Part shown: in pieces, positions 1 to 6,059 of the stretch
How the letters are laid out: every line of letters begins with the position of its first letter
Position numbering within the stretch: position 1 is the stretch's first letter
From: Anaerolineales bacterium
GTDB taxonomy: Bacteria; Chloroflexota; Anaerolineae; Anaerolineales; DRMV01
Assembly: GCA_015491595.1 (NCBI GenBank)
Contig: WFVP01000140.1
Span: forward strand, 1 to 9,438
Direction of reading: 5' to 3'
Length of the DNA stretch: 9,438 bases
Translations under genes and position numbers: made by a program
Notes under the pieces: model-generated
What the model saw: the letters and a program-made list of their open reading frames with translations, nothing else
The model's database searches: none
Told to the model about the DNA's origin: nothing

Positions 1-312
1 GGCGCAAAGCCGGTGACCCTGCACCTGGGAACCCACTTCCACCGCGGCCGACTTCGCCTTGTGGTGAGCCAGGTCAGCACCTTGGACCCGTCCCTAAGGG
101 GACGCTGGGACCGGCAACGCCGCAGCGCCCTGGCCTGGCGCCTGCTGAGCGAGATACAACCGGCCCGCTGGATAACCCACCGCTTCCCCATCACCCGGGC
201 CGCGGGTGCGTACCGCCAAATCGACCAGCACCCCGAAACTTGCCTGCAGGTGGTGCTGACCTATCCTGACGCCCCAGAGGAACGGGAACCGGGACCGAAG
301 GCAAGAGTGTAA
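1..312 (+). CDS. Zinc-type (MDR) alcohol dehydrogenase-like protein, C-terminal part
   Basis: The reading frame is open from the first base and ends at TAA 310-312, so this is the last ~103 codons of a longer gene whose start lies left of the window. The product reads like the C-terminal end of medium-chain dehydrogenase/reductase proteins annotated as zinc-binding dehydrogenases. A 'FHRGRLRLVVSQVSTLDP' stretch (about residues 14-31 of the visible part) is followed by 'RWDRQRR', then 'ITHRFPITRAAGAYRQID', and a terminal beta strand 'CLQVVLTYP'. The 'I(S/T)HRFP...AAEAY' segment is the usual MDR element near the C-terminus. The zinc ligands and the Rossmann nucleotide-binding site would lie outside the window, so substrate and cofactor cannot be named. 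The DUF4230 gene follows after 15 bases and may share its transcript. Family assignment is from recognition of this tail only. Confidence 0.72.
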   Translation, partial: GAKPVTLHLGTHFHRGRLRLVVSQVSTLDPSLRGRWDRQRRSALAWRLLSEIQPARWITHRFPITRAAGAYRQIDQHPETCLQVVLTYPDAPEEREPGPKARV

Positions 313-327
313 GGAGGGAAAGGGACC

Positions 328-1017
328 ATGTCCAACGCCAAAGGCTGGGTGCTCGTCCTCGGCGTGCTGGCCATTCTGGCCTGGAGCATGCACCAGGTGG
401 TCCGCTCGGTGGAGGAAACCGCCACCCGACTGGCGCCCCTGCAGGGGCTGAGCACCGAAGTGGCCCGGGTGCTCCATCCCACGCCCACGATTCTGCCCGA
501 CCCCGTGACCATCGTGCGCCAAATCCAGCCCCTGGCCCGCCTGGAGACGGTCCAGTACACGGTGGAGAAAATCATCACCGCGGAGGAAAACCAGGGGATA
601 TGGGGCCCCCTCTTCGGGGACCGGCTCCTGTTCGTAGCCCACGGCGTGGTCGTCGCGGGGCTGGATTTGAGCCAAGTGGGACCGGAGGACGTGTGGGTGG
701 AACAGGACACCCTGTACCTTCGCCTGCCGCCCCCGGAAATCTTCCTGGTGGCCCTGGACAACCAGAAGTCGTACGTATACGACCGGCGCAAGGGGCTACT
801 CACTAAGGGGGACATCCACCTGGAGACAGAGGCCCGCAAGGCCGCGGAGCAGGCGCTGCGGGAAGCGGCCCTGGAGGACGGCATTTTGGACCTGGCCCGC
901 AAAAACGGGGAGGCCTTTCTGTATCGTTTCCTGGCTTCCCTGGGCTTTTCCCGGGTGGTCTTCGTGTACCCGACCCCGACGGCGCCCACGGGAACGCCGC
1001 CGCCCCCTTTGCCTTAG
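328..1017 (+). CDS. DUF4230 domain-containing membrane-anchored protein
   Basis: A 229-residue protein of unknown function. It opens with a short cytoplasmic end and one hydrophobic segment (about residues 7-24, 'WVLVLGVLAILAW'), a signal-anchor without a clear cleavage site. The rest matches the pattern of DUF4230: an ~70-205 region beginning 'LARLETVQYTVEKII', a central strand-rich block containing 'LFVAHGVVVAGLDLSQV' and 'LYLRLPPPEIF', then a charged helix ('ETEARKAAEQALREAAL') and a final strand 'GFSRVVFVYPTP'. The last ~15 residues are a Pro/Thr-rich tail. The ATG at 328 is supported by AAGGAGGG at 311-318, nine bases upstream, which overlaps the stop codon of the preceding dehydrogenase-like gene. 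The two genes are therefore probably cotranscribed. No catalytic residues are known to me for this family. The protein probably sits outside the cytoplasmic membrane. Confidence 0.85.
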   Translation: MSNAKGWVLVLGVLAILAWSMHQVVRSVEETATRLAPLQGLSTEVARVLHPTPTILPDPVTIVRQIQPLARLETVQYTVEKIITAEENQGIWGPLFGDRLLFVAHGVVVAGLDLSQVGPEDVWVEQDTLYLRLPPPEIFLVALDNQKSYVYDRRKGLLTKGDIHLETEARKAAEQALREAALEDGILDLARKNGEAFLYRFLASLGFSRVVFVYPTPTAPTGTPPPPLP

Positions 1018-1135
1018 ATTTTGAAGGGAACCACGCGGCCCAAGGACCGTGACCATGGACGGAGAGCAGATTGGGGATGGACCTGTTGCCCTTGAGGGGA
1101 CGCAAACCCTGGCGTTTTCGCTTGCCAAAAAATGT

Positions 1136-1160
1136 GGGGCCGGGTAAAATTTCCGGCCCC
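1136..1160 (+). terminator. GC-rich hairpin, possible terminator after the DUF4230 gene
   Basis: GGGGCCGG (1136-1143) and CCGGCCCC (1153-1160) form a perfect 8-bp stem around a 9-base A/T-rich loop. It lies about 120 bases after the DUF4230 stop and before the regulator. No T-run follows, only a pyrimidine-rich C/T stretch to about 1196, so this is not a textbook intrinsic terminator. It could also act as a processing or attenuating hairpin. Confidence 0.4.
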
Positions 1161-1218
1161 AGGCCCTCCTCCCGGCCCTTCTTCGACCCTCCCCCTTCGG
1201 GCCTCTTGGGAGGTCACT

Positions 1219-1224
1219 TATACT
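1219..1224 (+). promoter_or_regulatory. Weak -10-like box for the regulator gene
   Basis: TATACT differs from the sigma-70 -10 consensus at one base and lies in the A/T-rich part of the intergenic region. The hexamer 17 bases upstream (TTCGGG, 1196-1201) is a poor -35. Transcription from here would give a leader of roughly 100 bases before the ATG at 1329. This is a tentative call made on one box. Confidence 0.3.
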
Positions 1225-1304
1225 GTAGTACAAGCTCGAACCTTTGACAAGTCATCTACGGGGAAAGTTGAGGATTTCTATCTCCGAATTTGAGAAGATG
1301 CGTT

Positions 1305-1318
1305 TCCTCAATTGAGGA
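1305..1318. promoter_or_regulatory. Perfect 14-base palindrome overlapping the regulator's ribosome binding site
   Basis: TCCTCAATTGAGGA is a perfect palindrome ending ten bases before the ATG at 1329. Its right half supplies part of the purine-rich Shine-Dalgarno region (GAGGAGGAG, 1314-1322). As DNA it could be an operator for a dimeric regulator, perhaps the adjacent XRE protein acting on its own gene. As RNA, UCCUC could pair with GAGGA around an AAUU loop and mask part of the ribosome binding site. The symmetry is seen directly; both roles are inference. Confidence 0.45.
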
Positions 1319-1328
1319 GGAGAGTTTC

Positions 1329-2318
1329 ATGGAATGGGGGCGATTTGGCCATCTTGTGCGCGAGCTGCGCCTGGCCCTGCGCTGGCGTTATGGGCGACGG
1401 GTGCGGCAGGAAGACCTGGACGCCCTCTGCGGGTTCTCGCGAACGGGCCGCAAGGGCATGGTCGGACGCATCGAGCGGGGCGAGAAACGCTGCCTGGAGG
1501 AAGACGTCCTGGTCGCCCTGGCCGACGCGTTCCACCTCACCCGCATGGAACGCCGGGAGTTCTTCCTCGCGGCCAACGGGGTTGCCTTCCACCACGTGTA
1601 CACCGGCCGCCACCACATGACGCCGGAGCAGGAGCTGGAACTCCTCTGCCGACGCCTGAGCTACCTGCATCTACCCGCCTGCATCCTGGACCCCTTCGCG
1701 GACATCGTGGCCACCAACTGGCTCATGGTACGGCTCCACGACATCTCCTCGGAAATTCTCCAGGAAGCCATCCGGGGGAAGATCTTCCCCAACCTGCTGT
1801 ATCTCACCTTCTCCTCCCGCCTGGCCATCTATGAGATGATTCGAGGGAACCCCAACTGGGAGGAAATCCTGATTTCCGTGGTGCAGTTCTTCCGACGCAT
1901 CTCCCTCCAGTTCCGCACCACCCGGTACTGGCACTTCCTGGTGGAACACTTGTGGAACGCTCCGGACCACCAGGTCGCCCGCTTCTTCCGGCGGTACTGG
2001 ACCGAGGCCGAGCACTGGCCCGACCTGGACGGAAACCTCTCCCGCCACTACTACCTCACCCATCCCCGCTGGGGTCCCCTCAACCTCATCACCTTAGTGG
2101 CGGAGGAAATCACCGGCGCCGGCCCCCTCTACATCGTGGTCTACGCGCCCACGGACCTCAACACCATGAAAATCCTCTACAGCCTGGCCCAGGAGGAGAG
2201 CCGGCCCGATAGCAGCATCCCGGTGATGCGCCTGGCCCTGTGGCCTCTAGAAAAGAAGGAAGAAATCTGGATTCCGCCCGAGTGGCAGCCCCCCGTGGAC
2301 ACCATGTGGGGAGGCTGA
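1329..2318 (+). CDS. XRE-family HTH regulator with MmyB-like ligand-binding domain
   Basis: A 329-residue, probably cytoplasmic transcription factor. Residues ~5-80 form an XRE-type helix-turn-helix: 'LVRELRLALRW', then 'VRQEDLDALCGFSRTGRKGM' and 'RIERGEKRCLEEDVLVALA', the last being the typical 'RIERG...L..LA' end of this fold. 'ERREFFLAANG' follows. Residues ~95-325 resemble the MmyB-like (PAS-related) ligand-binding domain paired with XRE heads in many Actinobacteria and Chloroflexota. Its recognisable parts are 'LHLPACILDPFADIVATNWLM', a middle helical part with 'RYWHFLVEHLWNAPDHQVARFF', and 'HPRWGPLNLITL'. The frame extends upstream to TTG 1290, but ATG 1329 is chosen because GAGGAGGAG lies just before it and the HTH begins there. 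The ligand is unknown. Targets may include its own gene (palindrome at 1305-1318); regulation of amrS or the pilus operon is possible but unproven. Confidence 0.85.
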   Translation: MEWGRFGHLVRELRLALRWRYGRRVRQEDLDALCGFSRTGRKGMVGRIERGEKRCLEEDVLVALADAFHLTRMERREFFLAANGVAFHHVYTGRHHMTPEQELELLCRRLSYLHLPACILDPFADIVATNWLMVRLHDISSEILQEAIRGKIFPNLLYLTFSSRLAIYEMIRGNPNWEEILISVVQFFRRISLQFRTTRYWHFLVEHLWNAPDHQVARFFRRYWTEAEHWPDLDGNLSRHYYLTHPRWGPLNLITLVAEEITGAGPLYIVVYAPTDLNTMKILYSLAQEESRPDSSIPVMRLALWPLEKKEEIWIPPEWQPPVDTMWGG

Positions 2319-2351
2319 GGCCCCGCACCGAAGGCTAAATCAATCGGGGCC
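2319..2351. terminator. Inverted repeat between convergent stop codons, possible bidirectional terminator
   Basis: GGCCCCG (2319-2325) and CGGGGCC (2345-2351) are perfect 7-base inverted arms around a 19-base loop. They start directly after the regulator's TGA and span the amrS stop codon at 2335-2337. The position between convergent genes suits a two-way transcription end. The loop is long and there is no T-run, so confidence is low. Confidence 0.35.
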
Positions 2352-3477
2352 GTCCAGGACCGCCCAAGCGAACCTGGGAGGGGTCCTTGGGCCAGAGGCC
2401 GGGAACCGAATGTCCGCAATCCGGACACCGGCCCTCGGGGGTGAGGCGGTATTGCAGAATGATGTATCCCATCCGTTCAATCAAGAGGGCCTGGCACCGG
2501 GGACACCAGGTGTTCTCAAAGGGGCCCACGCGGCCCGGCAGGTTCCCAACGTAGACGAAATGCAACCCTTCCTCCCGCCCGATTTCTGCGGCCCGCAGCA
2601 AGGTGCGCACCGAAGTGGGCGGTGGGTCCGTCATTTTGTAATCGGGATGGAAAGCCGTCACGTGCCAAGGGATGTCAGGGGAGACCGAGGCGATGAAACG
2701 GGCCGCATCCCGCAGTTCCTGCTCGTCGTCGTTGAACCCTGGGACCACTAGGGTCACCACCTCCACCCAAAAGCCCATCTCGTAGGTCATCTTGATGGTA
2801 TCCAGCACGTGCTGTAGCACGCCCCCCAGGCGCCGGTATTGCTTGTCGTTCATGCTCTTCAGGTCGATTTTGTACGCGTCGGTGTAGGGGCGCAGATAGG
2901 TCAGCACCTCCCGGGTCGCGTTGCCGTTGGACACGTATCCCGTGAGCAGCCCCGCGTCCTTAGCCCGGCGGAAGATGGCCACGGCCCACTCGCTGGTGAT
3001 GAGGGGTTCATTATAAGAGGAAATCACGCTGCGGGCCCCGTGGCGCTGGGCCATGCGAACCAGCTCCTCGGGGGTGACCGACCGCAAGAAGCTCCCGGCG
3101 ATGTCGCTGGCAGGGTCCCGAAGGGCTTGCGAGGTCAACCAGTTCTGACAGTAGGGGCAGTGGTAATCGCACCCCAGCATCCCGAAGGTCAGGGCGTCCG
3201 AGCCGGGGTACACGTGGAAGAAGGGCTTTTTCTCAATGGGGTCCACCTGTAAGGCGGCCACGTATCCCCAAGGGACGTAGAGGGTGCCTTCCCGGTTGAA
3301 ACGCACCTTGCAAATGCCCCGACGGCCGGGTCGAATCAGACAACGATGGCCGCAGGCGTAGCACCGGACCGCGTTCCCGTCCAGCTTCTCGTAAAGTTCC
3401 CCTTCTCGGGTGTGGGCGTCCAACACCTCCGCCAGGGAAGGCGCCGACGCAACCCGATTAAACGTCCTCCTGACCAT
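2335..3477 (-). CDS. amrS: AmmeMemoRadiSam system radical SAM enzyme
   Basis: A 380-residue radical SAM protein of the AmrS type, related to pyruvate formate-lyase activating enzymes. The CX3CX2C cluster motif is C103-DYH-C107-PY-C110 in 'GCDYHCPYCQNW'; these cysteines would hold the [4Fe-4S] cluster that cleaves S-adenosylmethionine. An N-terminal four-Cys segment (C39, C42, C46, C56) in 'CYACGHRCLIRPGRRGICKVR' and a C-terminal CX2C...CX2C pair (C325, C328, C351, C354) look like further metal or cluster sites. Core landmarks include 'SSYNEPLI', 'YVSNGNATREVL', 'YKIDLKSM' and 'VVPGFNDDEQEL'. ATG 3477 is chosen because GGAGG lies eight bases upstream. A longer frame from TTG 3543 would run through the likely promoter. 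The usual MEMO1-like and AMMECR1-like partners are absent here. The substrate is not known to me. The gene is divergent from cpaB. Confidence 0.9.
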   Translation of the reverse strand: MVRRTFNRVASAPSLAEVLDAHTREGELYEKLDGNAVRCYACGHRCLIRPGRRGICKVRFNREGTLYVPWGYVAALQVDPIEKKPFFHVYPGSDALTFGMLGCDYHCPYCQNWLTSQALRDPASDIAGSFLRSVTPEELVRMAQRHGARSVISSYNEPLITSEWAVAIFRRAKDAGLLTGYVSNGNATREVLTYLRPYTDAYKIDLKSMNDKQYRRLGGVLQHVLDTIKMTYEMGFWVEVVTLVVPGFNDDEQELRDAARFIASVSPDIPWHVTAFHPDYKMTDPPPTSVRTLLRAAEIGREEGLHFVYVGNLPGRVGPFENTWCPRCQALLIERMGYIILQYRLTPEGRCPDCGHSVPGLWPKDPSQVRLGGPGRPRLI

Positions 3478-3513
3478 GCCCGCATCCTCCACCCGCACCG
3501 TCCTTACATTTTG

Positions 3514-3543
3514 ACTATACCTCAGCGCCCTCTCATGAAGCAA
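3514..3543 (-). promoter_or_regulatory. Promoter for amrS
   Basis: On the minus strand TTGCTT (3543-3538) and TATAGT (3519-3514) are separated by 18 bases and resemble sigma-70 -35 and -10 boxes. The -10 matches the consensus at five of six positions; the -35 keeps the TTG. Transcription would begin near 3507, giving a leader of about 30 bases with GGAGG ahead of ATG 3477. This placement argues against the upstream TTG as a start codon. Confidence 0.55.
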
Positions 3544-3554
3544 GCCAGAATGGG

Positions 3555-3563
3555 TGTTATAAT
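3555..3563 (+). promoter_or_regulatory. Extended -10 promoter for the Tad pilus operon
   Basis: TGTTATAAT is a perfect consensus -10 (TATAAT, 3558-3563) preceded by TGn, an extended -10. No good -35 lies 16-18 bases upstream, which extended -10 promoters can tolerate. Transcription would begin near 3570, about 29 bases before the cpaB start. AAAGGAGG (3585-3592), six bases before ATG 3599, is a near-ideal ribosome binding site. Confidence 0.65.
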
Positions 3564-3598
3564 GAAAGCATCTCGAAGTAACCTAAAGGAGGCCCAGG

Positions 3599-4816
3599 AT
3601 GCGTCGAGGGCGTTTGGTGTTGATTCTCCTGCTCGTCCTGGTACTGCTGCTGCTCTGCGGAGCCCTGGTGTACCGTTTCCTGAGCCCTGCGGGTCTCATG
3701 GGACCCGCTGCCCAGCCCACTCCAGAAACCATGGAGACGGTGACGGTGGTGGTCACCGCCCAGAACATCCGTCGGGGACAGCGGATTACCTCGGAGCTGC
3801 TGGCCACCCTGGAGGTCCCCGTCCAGTACGTGGTGGAAACCCAAATCCTGAATCCCGAGGAGGCCGTGGGGAAGCTGGCCGCCCGGGACCTGCCGCGAGG
3901 GGTGTTTCTGACCAAGGGCGACCTGGTGGAAACCGCGGCGGACCTGCTGGCCACAGGTTCCGTGGCCGCGCTCCAAATTCCCCCCGGGTACGTGGCGATT
4001 TCCATCCCCATCACCCGGTTGACCAGCGTGTCCTATGCCATTCAACCGGGCGACCGGGTGGGCATCCTGGTGACCTTGCCCTTCGTGGACCTGGACCCTG
4101 AGTTCCAGTCCCGACTGCCCAACCTCTCCGCCGCCCTGGTGCAGAACGCCCTGCTCATCGGGAAGGGCACGGAGAAGCCCACGACCGCCGCGCCCGCGGC
4201 TCCCGGCCAGGAACAGGGTGCCGAGTTCGTGGGCGGGGAAGCCCTGCAGACCCTGGTGGTCCAGGTGGTGCCCGGGGATGCGCCTCTGGGCCGGGTGGAG
4301 ACCCAGGAGGACTTCACCCTGTACACCATCCCCTCGGAGCTGGCCCGTCCCCGCCTGGTCTCCCAGATGATTGTCTCCGACGCCATGGTGCTGTACGTGG
4401 GCACCTTCCCCTGGCAGAAGCCCGAGAGCCTGGCCGCGCAGCAGGCCTTCCCGGCGGAGGGTGATGCCGGGGACGAGCAGTTCCCCGCCCCGCAGGAGCA
4501 ACAACAGGCCCAACCGGCTCCCGTGGAGGCCTTCGAGGTGCGGCCCCCCGACGTGGTGACCCTGGTGGTCCGCCCGCAGGACGCGGTGACCTTGAAGTAC
4601 CTCATGGACCGTAAGGTGGTGTTCACCCTGGTTCTACGCTCCTTCGAGGACAAAGAGCCACTGAGCACCGAGCCCGTGACCCTGACGTATATCCTGGAAC
4701 AGTACAACATCGTGGTGCCCAGCAAGCAACTCTTCGACCTGGAACCGCGCATTGACAGCGTGGACATGCCCAAACTGCCCAACGACGTCCCCTTGCAACC
4801 CACACCCACGCCCTAA
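3599..4816 (+). CDS. cpaB: Flp/Tad pilus assembly protein CpaB
   Basis: A 405-residue CpaB/RcpC-like accessory protein of the Tad (Flp) pilus, anchored in the cytoplasmic membrane with most of the chain outside. A basic start ('MRRGR') leads into a very hydrophobic segment (residues ~6-28). A SAF-like domain follows at ~46-110, with 'VTVVVTAQNIRRGQRIT' and 'LAARDLPRGVFLTKGDL'. The RcpC-like part starts near 130 with 'YVAISIPITRLTSVSYAI' and 'PGDRVGILVTLP'. Two low-complexity linkers interrupt it: an Ala/Pro/Thr-rich one near 197-215 and a Gln/Pro/Ala/Glu-rich one near 280-315. The chain ends in a Pro/Thr tail. At 405 residues it is longer than many CpaB proteins, mostly because of the linkers. 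It is the first gene of the operon and is followed by cpaE after 21 bases. No secretin gene, its partner in diderm Tad systems, is present in the window. Confidence 0.9.
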   Translation: MRRGRLVLILLLVLVLLLLCGALVYRFLSPAGLMGPAAQPTPETMETVTVVVTAQNIRRGQRITSELLATLEVPVQYVVETQILNPEEAVGKLAARDLPRGVFLTKGDLVETAADLLATGSVAALQIPPGYVAISIPITRLTSVSYAIQPGDRVGILVTLPFVDLDPEFQSRLPNLSAALVQNALLIGKGTEKPTTAAPAAPGQEQGAEFVGGEALQTLVVQVVPGDAPLGRVETQEDFTLYTIPSELARPRLVSQMIVSDAMVLYVGTFPWQKPESLAAQQAFPAEGDAGDEQFPAPQEQQQAQPAPVEAFEVRPPDVVTLVVRPQDAVTLKYLMDRKVVFTLVLRSFEDKEPLSTEPVTLTYILEQYNIVVPSKQLFDLEPRIDSVDMPKLPNDVPLQPTPTP

Positions 4817-4837
4817 CCTCGGAGGGAAGGGAGGACC

Positions 4838-6019
4838 ATGACCCAGGAACAACGCCCCATCCGCGTGATGATCGTCGACGACGTCCTGGAGACCCGGGAG
4901 AACCTGCGGAAGCTCCTGCAGTTCGAACCCAACGTGCAAATTGTGGGCGAGGCCGCGACGGGGAAGGAAGCCCTGCAGGTGGCCAAGGAACGGCAGCCCG
5001 ACGTCATCATCATGGACATCCACCTGCCGGATATGAGCGGCCTGGAGGCCACGGAGCAAATCCGCAAGGTGCTGCCCGCCACCCAGGTGGTCATCCTCAC
5101 GGTGCAGGGGGATATGGAGTACATGCGCCGGGCCATGATGGTAGGCGCCCGGGACTTCCTGATGAAGCCCCCTTCCATTGATGAACTCCTGGACGCGGTG
5201 CGGCGGGCCGCGGAGGTGGCCTGGGAAGAGCGGGAGAAAATCGCGGTGGCCCAGGAGACGGGGCCCCTGGGGATGCGCCCCCCGGAGACCCTGGGCAAAA
5301 TCATCACCGTCTTCAGCCCCAAGGGAGGCGTGGGGAAATCCGTGCTGGCCGCCAACCTGGCCGTGGCCCTGCAAACGCCCGACACGGTGGTGCACATCGT
5401 GGACGCCAAGCGGGCCTTCGGCGACATCGCGGTGCTGTTCAACGAGCAGGCCAGCCACAACCTGAGCGAACTGGCCGACGAGGTGGACATGGACCTGCTC
5501 TCCCAGGCGTTGCTCACCCATGGCCCCACGGGCGTGCGCATCCTGGCCGCGCCTTCCCGTCCCGGGGAAAACCTCCCTTCCACGGAACAGCTCCGCCAAA
5601 TCCTGGACCTCCTGCGCAACCTCTCCGATTACATCGTGGTGGACACAGGTCCCCTGCTGGACCCCTACACCCTGACCGCGCTGGAAAACAGCGATCTGGC
5701 CCTCCTTATCTTCGAGCAAGACGTCATCGCCGTGCGCAACGCCCGTCTGGCCCTGGACTTCTTGGCCCAGGACTTTCCCCTGGAACGCGTCCTCCTGGTG
5801 CTCAACCGATACGACAAGCGCAAGGGCATCTCGCCCGAACGCCTGCAACAGTACTTCCGGCTGCCCGTGTACATCATCCCGGAGGACAAATGGATGCCCC
5901 ACGCGGTGAATCGGGGGGAGATTCTGGTGCGCACCCGACGCAACGCCCCCGCCACCCAGGGCATCCTGCGCCTGATGCGGGAAGTGAGGGAGCGCCTCTT
6001 GCAACAGGCGCGAGTTTGA
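4838..6019 (+). CDS. cpaE: Pilus assembly ATPase CpaE/TadZ: receiver domain plus MinD/ParA-like domain
   Basis: A 393-residue two-domain protein. Residues ~8-125 form a response-regulator receiver domain with the full phosphorylation set: D14/D15, phosphoacceptor D60 ('IIMDIHLP'), T88 ('ILTVQG') and K110 ('LMKPPS'). A short linker leads to a MinD/ParA-type ATPase domain (~153-385). It has a deviant Walker A with signature lysine K162 ('KGGVGKS', 162-168), Walker A' at 186-196 ('HIVDAKRAFGD') and Walker B ending at D269 ('YIVVDTGP'). CpaE/TadZ proteins localise Tad pilus machinery at the membrane or pole. In the Walker A' the usual D-x-D reads D189-A-K191, so the second acidic residue is missing, which may limit ATP hydrolysis. 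The start has two purine-rich stretches, GGAGGG (4821-4826) and AGGGAGGA (4828-4835). Lying between cpaB and cpaF, it fits a pilus role rather than chromosome partitioning or cell division. Confidence 0.9.
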   Translation: MTQEQRPIRVMIVDDVLETRENLRKLLQFEPNVQIVGEAATGKEALQVAKERQPDVIIMDIHLPDMSGLEATEQIRKVLPATQVVILTVQGDMEYMRRAMMVGARDFLMKPPSIDELLDAVRRAAEVAWEEREKIAVAQETGPLGMRPPETLGKIITVFSPKGGVGKSVLAANLAVALQTPDTVVHIVDAKRAFGDIAVLFNEQASHNLSELADEVDMDLLSQALLTHGPTGVRILAAPSRPGENLPSTEQLRQILDLLRNLSDYIVVDTGPLLDPYTLTALENSDLALLIFEQDVIAVRNARLALDFLAQDFPLERVLLVLNRYDKRKGISPERLQQYFRLPVYIIPEDKWMPHAVNRGEILVRTRRNAPATQGILRLMREVRERLLQQARV

Positions 6020-6059
6020 GGCAAAATGAGAACGCATTCCCCAGGGGAGGATTCACCTT

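Larger units (their letters stand above)
1018..1328. other. Intergenic region between the DUF4230 and regulator genes
   Basis: This stretch of 311 bases has no convincing gene on either strand. It holds a GC-rich hairpin (1136-1160), a C/T-rich run (about 1161-1195), a TATACT box (1219-1224), small inverted repeats TACT-GT-AGTA (1221-1230) and TGAC-AA-GTCA (1245-1254), and a 14-base palindrome over the regulator's ribosome binding site (1305-1318). From about 1210 onward it is clearly more A/T-rich than the flanking coding DNA, as expected for a regulatory region. Confidence 0.6.

Noticed and set aside
1244..1249. Perfect TTGACA as a -35 box for the regulator gene
   Set aside because: No acceptable -10 hexamer lies 15-19 bases downstream (the region reads AAGTTGAGG), so the match is probably chance or part of the small TGAC-AA-GTCA repeat.
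1290..1328. TTG 1290 as start of the regulator, adding 13 residues
   Set aside because: It has no ribosome binding site, and the extra residues are encoded by the palindrome and Shine-Dalgarno region. ATG 1329 is better supported.
3644..3664. Cys20 of CpaB as a lipoprotein cleavage site
   Set aside because: The preceding residues are LLLL, which lack the small residue a lipobox needs before the cysteine. The segment looks like a plain membrane anchor.
4634..6037. Long open frame on the minus strand across cpaB and cpaE (467 codons)
   Set aside because: It lies antisense to two clearly recognisable genes. The product is rich in His, Gly, Gln and Arg with no domain pattern, as expected from a GC-rich shadow frame.
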